Shown here one piece after another: positions 24,719-32,218 of a stretch of 56,336 bases of DNA. The notes below the pieces were generated by a model that made no database searches, was not told the origin of the DNA, and was given only the letters and a program-made list of their open reading frames with translations. A program made the position numbers and the translations under genes. The stretch comes from Erysipelotrichaceae bacterium (GTDB lineage: Bacteria; Bacillota_I; Bacilli_A; Erysipelotrichales; Erysipelotrichaceae): NCBI GenBank assembly GCA_031272515.1, contig JAISTR010000004.1, positions 1 to 56,336 on the forward strand. Reading direction: 5' to 3'. Position 1 is the stretch's first letter. Every line of letters starts with the position of its first letter.

Positions 24719-24832
24719 ATCCTAAAACCTTTCGTTTTTCTCAACATTTTTATCACCGAAGCCTATTATAACACTCTCTCTTTCAGCCTTTTGTTTTATA
24801 ATGAAAACAAGGGGAGTCAGGAGTCATTGTAC

Positions 24833-26056
24833 ATGTTTGAAATCGAAAAAGTATACCAGGCACAGGAAGCATTGAAGAATGTCCTTTATCCCACCCCGTT
24901 ATTGAAATTTGAAAATCTGCTGCCCAGCGGTACCTGTTATCTCAAATGCGAAAATCTGCAGCACACCGGATCCTTTAAAATCCGCGGCGCCTATTTTCGC
25001 ATTTCCCAGTTATCCAAAAAGGAACAAAAACGCGGGGTGATTGCGGCTTCTGCCGGCAATCACGCCCAGGGCGTTGCCCTGGCTGCGCAGCTGAAAAACA
25101 TCAAGGCCACCATTGTCATGCCCAAGGGGGCACCGATTCTAAAGGCTGAGGCTACCCGCCGCTATGGGGCAGAGGTAATTCTGGCGGGGGACAGCTTTGA
25201 TGAAGCCTACCAGCATGCCAAGGAAATTCAAAAACAGACCGGTGCCATTTTTATTGAACCCTTCAATGATGAAAGCATCATTGCCGGACAGGGAACCCTG
25301 GCTTTGGAGATCCTGAGCCAAAAACCGGATTTGGAGGTTTTGTTATTACCGGTGGGCGGCGGCGGCTTAGCCGCCGGGATTGCCAGCGTCATCAAAAACC
25401 TGAAGCCGCAGGTCACCATCTATGGTGTAGAAGCGGCTGATTGTGCCTCAATGGCTCTGTCGTTTGAAAAGAATCAGCCAACCACACTGTCAAGCGCCCA
25501 TACGATTGCCGATGGCATCTTTGTCAAGCGCCCGGGTGACTTGACCTTTTCGCTTTGTCACAAATACCTGGATGCCATCCTCACCGTGAGCGAAGAGGAA
25601 ATCGCCTCCGGTATTCTGACATTGATGGAGAAAACCAAGCTGGTGGTGGAAGGCGCCGGGGCGGTGGCTTTCACCGCTGCCCTCTATGAGAAAGCGGATT
25701 TAAAAGACAAAAAAACCGTCTGTCTTTTATCCGGGGGCAATATCGATGTCAACATGCTTGCCCGCATCATCGACCGCGGCCTGGCCAAGACCGGCCGCAA
25801 GCTGACCTTCGGAACCATCCTGCCGGACAAGCCGGGCATGCTGTATGGCTTATTGCAGCTGTTGGCCAATCACAATGCCAACATCATCTCCATCCAGCAT
25901 GACCGCAGCCACCCCCTTTCCACACCTGACCGCTGCTTTGTGGAAATATCGATTGAAACCGCCAACGTCAATCACCGGCAAAGTATCATTGACCTTTTGG
26001 CCAATCAAGGCTATAAGATTGTCCTTTTGGAAGAGCAGGAAGTTCTGCCAGAGTGA
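24833..26056 (+). CDS. ilvA: Threonine ammonia-lyase, catabolic/short form with ACT domain
   Basis: 407 residues from the ATG at 24833; the frame opens far upstream, but only this start matches the family. KCENLQHTGSFKIRGAYFR carries the PLP lysine. SAGNHAQGVALAA and LLPVGGGGLAAGI (phosphate-binding glycine loop) follow. The C-terminus from about residue 330 (PDKPGMLYGLLQLLANHNANI) is one ACT domain. It converts threonine to 2-oxobutanoate and ammonia. A TATAAT at 24797-24802 lies upstream. No other isoleucine genes are nearby, so a catabolic (tdcB-like) role is equally possible. Confidence 0.92.
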   Translation: MFEIEKVYQAQEALKNVLYPTPLLKFENLLPSGTCYLKCENLQHTGSFKIRGAYFRISQLSKKEQKRGVIAASAGNHAQGVALAAQLKNIKATIVMPKGAPILKAEATRRYGAEVILAGDSFDEAYQHAKEIQKQTGAIFIEPFNDESIIAGQGTLALEILSQKPDLEVLLLPVGGGGLAAGIASVIKNLKPQVTIYGVEAADCASMALSFEKNQPTTLSSAHTIADGIFVKRPGDLTFSLCHKYLDAILTVSEEEIASGILTLMEKTKLVVEGAGAVAFTAALYEKADLKDKKTVCLLSGGNIDVNMLARIIDRGLAKTGRKLTFGTILPDKPGMLYGLLQLLANHNANIISIQHDRSHPLSTPDRCFVEISIETANVNHRQSIIDLLANQGYKIVLLEEQEVLPE

Positions 26057-26070
26057 AACGCACCAACCAA

Positions 26071-26099
26071 AAAACACGGTCTGTCATTGACCGTGTTTT
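26071..26099. terminator. Bidirectional terminator between convergent genes
   Basis: AAAACACGGTC and GACCGTGTTTT arms flank a 7-base loop, with A runs on the left and T runs on the right. It ends transcription from both the threonine ammonia-lyase gene and the PadR operon. Confidence 0.85.
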
Positions 26100-26103
26100 T
26101 GTA

Positions 26104-26580
26104 TTAAGGCAATAGCTTGTAGTCTTCTGGCGAGATTCTGACCTCCAGGGAAAAATAGGAATTGAACACCCACTGGTCAAAGTTGAAGTTGGCGATTTTA
26201 TGCTCGAGGCTGTAGCGGACCAATTGGACGATGCACCAGGCATTGGGTATAAAGGTAACCGAGATATACAGATTGGTTTTACCATAATCCAGGTGCTTTT
26301 GGGTCCAGATGGCTTCATGGGGACCGATGACGGTGATTTCCACCGTACCCGGTTTAACCTTTTCATCGCTTATAACCTTAACCGGGATATTGGCCTCAAT
26401 GGTATACAGGGGGCTGCTTTGCAAATAATAGGTCTGGGTGGACTGGGTGCTGTTATATCCCAAGTCCTGCAGCTTGATAAAGGTATTGGTCTTCCAGTCT
26501 TTGCTTTCAAAAACCAGAATTGCACTCCCCGCCCCAATCAAGATACAGCCAATAATCAGGCTTATAAAGAATTTACGCAT
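26104..26580 (-). CDS. Membrane-anchored protein of the PadR-DUF1700 operon
   Basis: 158 residues. An N-terminal span (KFFISLIIGCILIGAGSAILVF) anchors an extracytoplasmic domain of about 130 residues that looks beta-rich (YTIEANIPVKVISDEKVKPG, LYISVTFIPNAWCIV). Its place, third after PadR and DUF1700, is where DUF4097-type putative adhesin proteins usually occur, but the sequence is not clearly of that family. The start overlaps the DUF1700 stop by one base (TGATG). Confidence 0.75.
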   Translation of the reverse strand: MRKFFISLIIGCILIGAGSAILVFESKDWKTNTFIKLQDLGYNSTQSTQTYYLQSSPLYTIEANIPVKVISDEKVKPGTVEITVIGPHEAIWTQKHLDYGKTNLYISVTFIPNAWCIVQLVRYSLEHKIANFNFDQWVFNSYFSLEVRISPEDYKLLP

Positions 26581-27629
26581 CAGTGATACCCCCTATTCTT
26601 GGGAAAGAGGAAGGATCCGACCGCAGCAGCCATCCCCCCAAAGATGACCAGCAAACCCAAGAAGATCAGGGTCAGACCAATCGAACCCAAGCCCATCAAA
26701 AGCCAGATAATCAACAACCCGGTAATCACCGCAAACACCGTCACGACAATCACCAGCGGGAAGAAACAGATTAGGCCGACAAAGAAGCGGACCAGCCCCA
26801 TCAGGGTCCTTGACAGAAATCCGACATTGCTGGAGGGATTGCTGGCGCGGCTGTTGATGCGCTCAATCACTTCCTCATGAACCGACTGGGCACTGGCAGC
26901 AGGCCTTTCTGCTGCTATACTCTCGACTGTTTCCTCTTGCATCACTTCAGGCTGTACAGCCTTTTTTTTTGCGGCTTTGCGCTCTTCTGCTTCCTTCATT
27001 TCCCGCTCTTTTTTGATTTGCCATGCTGGTTTGCTGCTGGTGGTGCTTGTGCTTTGGCTGGCCGCAACAGTGCTCTTGTCCTTATCCTTGCTGTTTGCTT
27101 CATTTTGACTTTGCATATTCTTGACCCGGCTTGTGGCATAGACATACAGGATAAACAATGCCAGAATCGCATACAGCAGATTCAAAATCCCTGAAATAAA
27201 GGACAGAATAAAGCCTGGCAGAAAACCGACGATGGTCAAGAAGAGTCCGGCGATCAGCTTTACAATCAAGCTGCCAACCGTCAACACCAAACACAGGATA
27301 ACCAGTTCGATGATCAGCTGAATCAGCTGGTCGCTCTTCATCTTGGTGATGCTTTTGGCGGCAGCGGAAATTCCAGCCCCAATCTTTTCGATCCACTCCA
27401 TGATGAAGTTGCTGTCAACATGGGAACGGTTGAGATGGTAGGCATCCAGGATTTCCTTCACCAGCTCATTCAAATCCCCGAAATCCGCAATGGCCTCCGC
27501 TTCGCTTGCCCCGTTTTCCACCTTCATGTCGATATGCTGGGTATACTCATCAATGATGTCCTGACGCTCCTCATCACTGAGCACCGCCAGCTTTTGATTG
27601 AGATAATGGATGAACTCTTGTTTCGTCAT
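26580..27629 (-). CDS. DUF1700 membrane protein
   Basis: 349 residues. The N-terminus MTKQEFIHYLNQKLAVLSDE and DIIDEYTQHIDMKVENGASE, then EAIADFGDLNELVKEIL, match the DUF1700 (HAAS-like) domain. Hydrophobic spans near residues 105-165, a Lys/Glu/Ser-rich linker to about residue 265, and more spans at the C-terminus follow. DUF1700 genes typically follow a PadR regulator and are thought to be envelope-stress proteins. It overlaps padR by 4 bases, with GGAGGAGAAG as ribosome site. Confidence 0.88.
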   Translation of the reverse strand: MTKQEFIHYLNQKLAVLSDEERQDIIDEYTQHIDMKVENGASEAEAIADFGDLNELVKEILDAYHLNRSHVDSNFIMEWIEKIGAGISAAAKSITKMKSDQLIQLIIELVILCLVLTVGSLIVKLIAGLFLTIVGFLPGFILSFISGILNLLYAILALFILYVYATSRVKNMQSQNEANSKDKDKSTVAASQSTSTTSSKPAWQIKKEREMKEAEERKAAKKKAVQPEVMQEETVESIAAERPAASAQSVHEEVIERINSRASNPSSNVGFLSRTLMGLVRFFVGLICFFPLVIVVTVFAVITGLLIIWLLMGLGSIGLTLIFLGLLVIFGGMAAAVGSFLFPKNRGYH

Positions 27630-27946
27630 GTCTTCTCCTCCTTGGTAATGTAGGCATTCACCTCATCTACAAACTTCAGCCACTCCTGTTTCAGATTATC
27701 CCGATACAGGGCACCCTTCTTGGTCAGGGCGTAATACTTGCGCGGCGGACCTTCCGAGGATTCCTGCAGGTAGGTCTCAAAATAGCGCTCATTGGTCAGC
27801 CGCTTCAACAGCGGATAGATGGTCCCCTCGTTGACGTCGATAATCTTGGAGACATCACTCACCAATTGATACCCGTATTTGTCCTGGTCGGAAATGGCCA
27901 GCAGGACGACCAGTTCCAGGACTCCTTTTTTGAATTGAACATTCAT
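27626..27946 (-). CDS. PadR-family transcriptional regulator
   Basis: 106 residues from the ATG at 27946 (MNVQFKKGVLELVVLLAISD, the standard PadR start). The winged helix has KYGYQLVSDVSKIIDVNEGTIYPLLKRL and the wing GPPRKYYALTKKG. It is a short PadR without a long C-terminal domain. It probably represses its own operon (PadR, DUF1700, membrane protein), because a duplicated sequence overlaps the promoter. The ATG follows the -10 box by 6 bases with no ribosome site, so the mRNA is probably leaderless. Confidence 0.92.
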   Translation of the reverse strand: MNVQFKKGVLELVVLLAISDQDKYGYQLVSDVSKIIDVNEGTIYPLLKRLTNERYFETYLQESSEGPPRKYYALTKKGALYRDNLKQEWLKFVDEVNAYITKEEKT

Positions 27947-27952
27947 GCTATT

Positions 27953-27989
27953 ATAATAATCCAAGTACTATGCATTGTCAAGTACTATG
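27953..27989 (-). promoter_or_regulatory. PadR operon promoter with duplicated operator candidate
   Basis: On the minus strand TTGACA (27976-27981), a 17-base spacer and TATTAT (27953-27958) form a near-ideal promoter. CATAGTACTTG occurs twice in direct orientation with a period of 17 bases (27979-27989 and 27962-27972). One copy abuts and enters the -35 element; the other lies in the spacer. Each contains the palindrome AGTACT. This placement suits repression by the encoded PadR protein. Confidence 0.7.
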
Positions 27990-27990
27990 T

Positions 27991-28026
27991 AAAAAATAAA
28001 TCTGCCCAAGGTTTTCAAGGCAGATT
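27991..28026 (-). terminator. Terminator of the aromatic operon
   Basis: AATCTGCC and GGCAGATT arms flank the loop, and a T-rich tract follows on the minus strand. The upstream arm is made by the last codons of the amidase, whose stop is inside the loop. The tract runs directly into the PadR promoter. Confidence 0.75.
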
Positions 28027-28668
28027 ATTTCGTTTCATATAGAGGGTTAAGTAGTACTCGACCTGGTTTAAAAAGTCATCCATCAGACCCTGTTCACGGA
28101 TCAGATGCGGACAGTCCTTCCCGGAGAAGTCGTAGTGCTGCTTCACCGCTGAGATGTCCAGGTCATAGGTAATAATCAGCATCGCCGTCAGTTTCGCGGC
28201 ATTGTCCATGGTCTGCTCAAAATCCGCCCCTTCGTTGACGCAAAGCTCAATGCCGATGCCATAGTAGTTGCCCTCCCAGGTACCGGCATGATATGCCACC
28301 TCATTGTCCGGCACATGATGGTAGATGGAGCTTTCATCCACCGTATAGTGCCAGCCGTTGACCGCCTCCCCCAATAACAGGTACTTGGCATGGTTGAGGG
28401 CTCCGGCGGAAGCCGAGTAATTGTCGGTTTCATGGATGACGATATACTTGATGGGCCGGGGAATCAAAGTGCGGTTGACATTGGCGGCGGGAATATAGGA
28501 GTGGGTGATGGTAAGTCCAAAGACTTCGTCTAGCATCACCGCTTCACTGTTTTTCTCCGGTTTTTCATACAGCAGAAAAACCACCGTACCGATGACAATC
28601 GGCAAAACGATAATCAAAGCCAACAGGATAATGCGAATCTGCTTTTTCTTTCTGCGCTTCTTTTTCAT
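28015..28668 (-). CDS. Membrane-anchored N-acetylmuramoyl-L-alanine amidase (Amidase_2)
   Basis: 217 residues. A basic N-terminus (MKKKRRKKKQ) and one membrane span (IILLALIIVLPIVIGTVVFLL) precede the amidase domain. Zinc and catalytic positions are visible as YIVIHETDN, WHYTVDESSIYHHVPD, YGIGIELC and HYDFSGKDCPHLI. Such enzymes cut between MurNAc and L-Ala. It overlaps tyrA by 4 bases and is the last gene of the aromatic operon, an unexpected position for a wall hydrolase. Confidence 0.9.
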   Translation of the reverse strand: MKKKRRKKKQIRIILLALIIVLPIVIGTVVFLLYEKPEKNSEAVMLDEVFGLTITHSYIPAANVNRTLIPRPIKYIVIHETDNYSASAGALNHAKYLLLGEAVNGWHYTVDESSIYHHVPDNEVAYHAGTWEGNYYGIGIELCVNEGADFEQTMDNAAKLTAMLIITYDLDISAVKQHYDFSGKDCPHLIREQGLMDDFLNQVEYYLTLYMKRNNLP

Positions 28669-29516
28669 TTTGCCTCGTCAAACTTCTCACGTTCACTGGT
28701 GGACAGCTGCATCATCTCTTTCATTGCCTCCCGGTCCCCTTGCTCTAAGGCATTGGTGAAAGTTTGCAGCTGCTTTTGAAAGGACTTTAGCTCCTCAAGC
28801 AGCACTGACTGATTGAGCAGAAACAGCTCACTCCACATCTCCTCATTGATCTTCGCAATCCGGGTCAAATCCCGGAAGGAATCACCGGAATAAACCGCCA
28901 GGTCCTCTCCGGGATGGGTGTTCATCAGACTCACCGCCAGGATATGGGAGAGCTGGGAGAGGAAGGCAATGCGCTGGTCATGGGTAGCGGCATCACAGGC
29001 GATGATGCGCCCAAAACCCAAACATTCAGCAAGCTTTAAAACCCGCTCTTTGGCTTTGTCATCCGCCCCGTCTTCAATCAGAATCAGATTGGCGCCATGA
29101 AACAGCTGTGCAGAGCTGTTGATGATGCCGCTCTTCTCCCTTCCCGCCATCGGATGGGTGGCGATGTAATCCGCAACCCCCGTCAAAAGTTGTTTGCACT
29201 GCGGATAGCAGGCACCCTTGACTCCGGCGACATCGATCACCAGGGGATGCTGCTTCATTTCATTCTTGTGGGCCTTGACCCAGTCAATCTGGCTTAAGGG
29301 ATACAGACAAAGGATGATGAAAGTGGCCTCTTCAATCAGCTGTGACATCGGATGGGTGGCGTTGGATCGATCCAACAAACCCTCCTCATGCCCATAAGCC
29401 AAAGTCAGCTCATCGCTGTCAATCCCGTCCACCAGACAGCCCTTCTCTTTCAGGCGGCGGGCAATGCTGCCGCCAATCAAACCGGTACCGACAATCAGAA
29501 AACGTTCACTCGTCAT
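28665..29516 (-). CDS. tyrA: Prephenate dehydrogenase
   Basis: 283 residues. RFLIVGTGLIGGSIARRLK is the NAD-binding fold and IATHPMAGREKSGI is the signature substrate-binding motif with the catalytic histidine. It converts prephenate to 4-hydroxyphenylpyruvate for tyrosine. No ACT domain or fused chorismate mutase is present. It overlaps aroA by 11 bases. It is the only tyrosine-specific enzyme of the operon, which fits the tyrosine leader peptide in front of aroB. Confidence 0.93.
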   Translation of the reverse strand: MTSERFLIVGTGLIGGSIARRLKEKGCLVDGIDSDELTLAYGHEEGLLDRSNATHPMSQLIEEATFIILCLYPLSQIDWVKAHKNEMKQHPLVIDVAGVKGACYPQCKQLLTGVADYIATHPMAGREKSGIINSSAQLFHGANLILIEDGADDKAKERVLKLAECLGFGRIIACDAATHDQRIAFLSQLSHILAVSLMNTHPGEDLAVYSGDSFRDLTRIAKINEEMWSELFLLNQSVLLEELKSFQKQLQTFTNALEQGDREAMKEMMQLSTSEREKFDEAK

Positions 29517-30765
29517 AACTTACCTCCACCCCGAATCGGCTCAATTTTTCAAAAAAATCCGGATAAGATTTTGCCACTGCTTGTGCTTCTTCAATGATGA
29601 CCGGATGCTTCAGCACCGTGGCCAGTACTGCCATTGCCATCACAATCCGGTGATCGCCAAACCCGCGCACACTCATCACATGAGTACGCGGGGTATGGCT
29701 GGTTAGAAACAGGGCATCCTCCTGCAGTTTTACAAAAAATCCGAGAATCGTCAAGTCCTGGGCTAATGCTGCCAGCCGGTCCGACTCCTTATAGCGAAGC
29801 CTCTCAGCATTCATTAAGGCACCGCCTTGGCCGCTTCCGGCAATAAGTGCCGCCAATGCCGGGCCCAGATCCGGGCAGTCGGACAAATCAAATTCTGCAT
29901 GCTGCAGTGCTCCTTTAGAGACCCGCAGGGCCTCATCCTGCCATACGGCTTTAGCACCGCTCTTTCTTAAATAATCGAACAGAATCCTATCCCCCTGCTG
30001 CGAATCTTTGTTTAAACCCAGCAAAGACACCGGCTCGCCCAGGGCTCCCAGCACGCCAAAGAAGGCCGCCTGGGACCAGTCCCCTTCAATGGTGCATTTT
30101 GCCGCTTTATAGCACTGGCCGCCGGCAATCCGGAAGACATTGTGCTGTTCTCTGTAAATTTCAATTCCAAACTGCTTCAATACTTCCAAAGTCAGCTGTA
30201 CATAGGAAGCCGATTCAAAAGGCAGCTGTACCTCCAGACGGCTGTCGCCATCCAATAAAGGCAAGGCGTACAGCAGACCGCTGATAAACTGGCTGCTGAC
30301 ATCTCCCTGAACCCGAAAATTCCCGGGTTTTAACTGCCCGTCCACCAGATAGCCGTTTTCTCTCTTTTCAAAGCGGATATTCTGGGCTTCAAACAGTTTT
30401 TCATAGACGCTCTGGGGCCGCCTCAACAGCTGCCCGCTGCATAAAAATGCAACCGGGGTATTGAGGGTGGCGGCAAGCGGCAACAGAAAGCGCAGGGTCG
30501 AGCCGCTGTCTTGACAATCCAGCGGCAAGCCGGTGTACGCAAGCCTGCCTTTGACCAAACAGCTTCCGTTTTCTGTATGGATGCGGGCGCCCAGGGCACT
30601 TAAACAGGCCATGCTTGCCTGAATGTCCTGGCTGTCTCCCAGGTTTTTGATCGTACTTTCCCCGTTTGCTAAAGCCGCTGCCAACAAAGCCCGGTGCGAT
30701 AAGCTTTTGGAGGGCGGCACCGTGACGCTGCCGCTGTGGTGGCGGCCGCTGATGCAGACCTTCAT
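29506..30765 (-). CDS. aroA: 3-phosphoshikimate 1-carboxyvinyltransferase (EPSP synthase)
   Basis: 419 residues from the ATG at 30765 (MKVCISGRHHSGSVTVPPSK). The PEP- and shikimate-binding motifs are PPSKSLSHRALLAAALA near the start, LDCQDSGSTLRFLLPLA near residue 80, and a C-terminal ESDRLAALAQDL and GFGDHRIVMAMAV. It forms EPSP from shikimate 3-phosphate and PEP. The frame extends 12 codons further upstream into aroF, but the ATGA overlap with the aroF stop marks the true start. Confidence 0.95.
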   Translation of the reverse strand: MKVCISGRHHSGSVTVPPSKSLSHRALLAAALANGESTIKNLGDSQDIQASMACLSALGARIHTENGSCLVKGRLAYTGLPLDCQDSGSTLRFLLPLAATLNTPVAFLCSGQLLRRPQSVYEKLFEAQNIRFEKRENGYLVDGQLKPGNFRVQGDVSSQFISGLLYALPLLDGDSRLEVQLPFESASYVQLTLEVLKQFGIEIYREQHNVFRIAGGQCYKAAKCTIEGDWSQAAFFGVLGALGEPVSLLGLNKDSQQGDRILFDYLRKSGAKAVWQDEALRVSKGALQHAEFDLSDCPDLGPALAALIAGSGQGGALMNAERLRYKESDRLAALAQDLTILGFFVKLQEDALFLTSHTPRTHVMSVRGFGDHRIVMAMAVLATVLKHPVIIEEAQAVAKSYPDFFEKLSRFGVEVSYDE

Positions 30766-31778
30766 AGCCGGCGTCCCACCACCGGCGCAATCGCTTTGCA
30801 TTTTTCCATCAATAAGGTAAAGTTGTCAATTTTCAAGGACTGGGCACCATCGCTCTTGGCTTTCTCCGGGTGATTGTGCACCTCGATGATTAAGCCATCC
30901 GCCCCGGCGGCAGTTGCTGCCAAAGCAGCGCTTTCCACCAGTTCCCAATCGCCGGTGGCATGGGAGGGATCGATGATGATGGGCAGGTGCGAGCGCTTTT
31001 TGATAATTGGAATCACCGCCAAATCCAGGGTATTGCGGGTGGCGCTCTCAAAGGTGCGGATGCCGCGCTCGCATAGGATGATGTTGGGGTTTCCATACGA
31101 GGCCAGATACTCCGCCGCCATCAGCCACTCCTCGATGGTATTGGCAAAGCCGCGTTTCAATAACACCGGCTTTTTGGTTTGGCCCAGTGCCTTCAGCAGC
31201 GCATAATTCTGCATATTCCGCGCCCCGATTTGAATCAGGTCGACCTTTTCTTCAAACAGTTCCAGCTGGTTTTCATCCATCAGTTCACTGACGACTGGTA
31301 AACCGGTAATTTGCTTTGCTTGCACTAACAGGTCCAAAGCCTCTTCGCCCAAGCCCTGAAAGGAGTAAGGGGAGGTGCGGGGTTTGTAGGCACCGCCTCT
31401 TAATATCCTGGCCCCCGCCTGCTTTACGCCTTGGGCAATCTCCTCGAGCTGCTCTCTGTCTTCCACTGCACAGGGACCGGCCATAATGACCATCGGCTCG
31501 CTGGCGCCGACTTTCACCCCGGCGACATCGACGATGGTATCCTGGGGATGAAAGAGCCGGTTGACCAGCTTGTACGGGGCCCCGATGCGGGTGACATGGT
31601 CGACATAGGGCAGCGCCTCAAAGGAGCGGGCATCGATGCCGGTGGTATCCCCTACCAAGCCTAAAATCGTGTAGTTTTCACCAGTGGATTCATGAATCAC
31701 AACCCCCAGCGAGAGCAATCGCGCTTTGAGTTCCTCTTTGTCTTTTGTGTTGGTATGCGGTCTTAAGGTGATAATCAT
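30762..31778 (-). CDS. aroF: DAHP synthase, AroG/KDPS type with N-terminal FL domain
   Basis: 338 residues. Residues 1-70 form the ferredoxin-like domain (IITLRPHTNTKDKEELKARL) that carries feedback control in this type. The barrel has MVIMAGPCAVEDREQL, RGGAYKPRTSPYSFQGLG, KRGFANTIEEWL and IDPSHATGDW. It condenses PEP and erythrose 4-phosphate. There is no chorismate mutase fusion. The overlap with aroQ is 4 bases. Confidence 0.94.
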   Translation of the reverse strand: MIITLRPHTNTKDKEELKARLLSLGVVIHESTGENYTILGLVGDTTGIDARSFEALPYVDHVTRIGAPYKLVNRLFHPQDTIVDVAGVKVGASEPMVIMAGPCAVEDREQLEEIAQGVKQAGARILRGGAYKPRTSPYSFQGLGEEALDLLVQAKQITGLPVVSELMDENQLELFEEKVDLIQIGARNMQNYALLKALGQTKKPVLLKRGFANTIEEWLMAAEYLASYGNPNIILCERGIRTFESATRNTLDLAVIPIIKKRSHLPIIIDPSHATGDWELVESAALAATAAGADGLIIEVHNHPEKAKSDGAQSLKIDNFTLLMEKCKAIAPVVGRRL

Positions 31779-32218
31779 ACAGAACTCCTTTCATACAGAA
31801 AGTCAATGGCTTTCAGATAACTCTCAAAGCCCAGCCCGCTTATGGTCTTTACACAGGCACTTGAGAGATAGCTGGTTTTGCGGAAGTCCTCCCGTTTTTT
31901 AGGATCACTGAGATGCACTTCCACACAGGCAATCCCTATAGCCATAAGTGCATCATAGAGGGCGATGGAGGTATGGGTATAGGCACCGGCATTGAGGATC
32001 AAACCGTCCGCCTTTTGATAGTAGGCTTCCTGAATCCAGTCCACCAGCTGCCCCTCATGATTGCTCTGACGGTGAACCAGGGCAATATTTTTGTTGGCAC
32101 AATAAGCTTGCAGTGTATCCTTGAGGTCCTGATAGCTTCGATTACCATAGACCTCCGGTTCACGGATCCCCAGAAAGTTGAGGTTGGGCCCGTCAAGAAC
32201 CCAGATTGTTTTTGTCAT
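31775..32218 (-). CDS. aroQ: Type II 3-dehydroquinate dehydratase
   Basis: 147 residues from the ATG at 32218, which has AGGAGG seven bases upstream. WVLDGPNLNFLGIREPEVYG is the type II N-terminus with the catalytic Tyr; RQSNHEGQLVDWIQEA, LNAGAYTHTSIALYDAL and VEVHLSDPKKRE follow. It dehydrates 3-dehydroquinate by the trans mechanism. It begins within the last codons of the aroE-aroK fusion. Confidence 0.94.
   Translation of the reverse strand: MTKTIWVLDGPNLNFLGIREPEVYGNRSYQDLKDTLQAYCANKNIALVHRQSNHEGQLVDWIQEAYYQKADGLILNAGAYTHTSIALYDALMAIGIACVEVHLSDPKKREDFRKTSYLSSACVKTISGLGFESYLKAIDFLYERSSV

Noticed and set aside
27626-27964. TTG start for PadR six codons upstream
   Set aside because: That start lies within the -10 region and operator; the family begins at the MNVQFKKG methionine.
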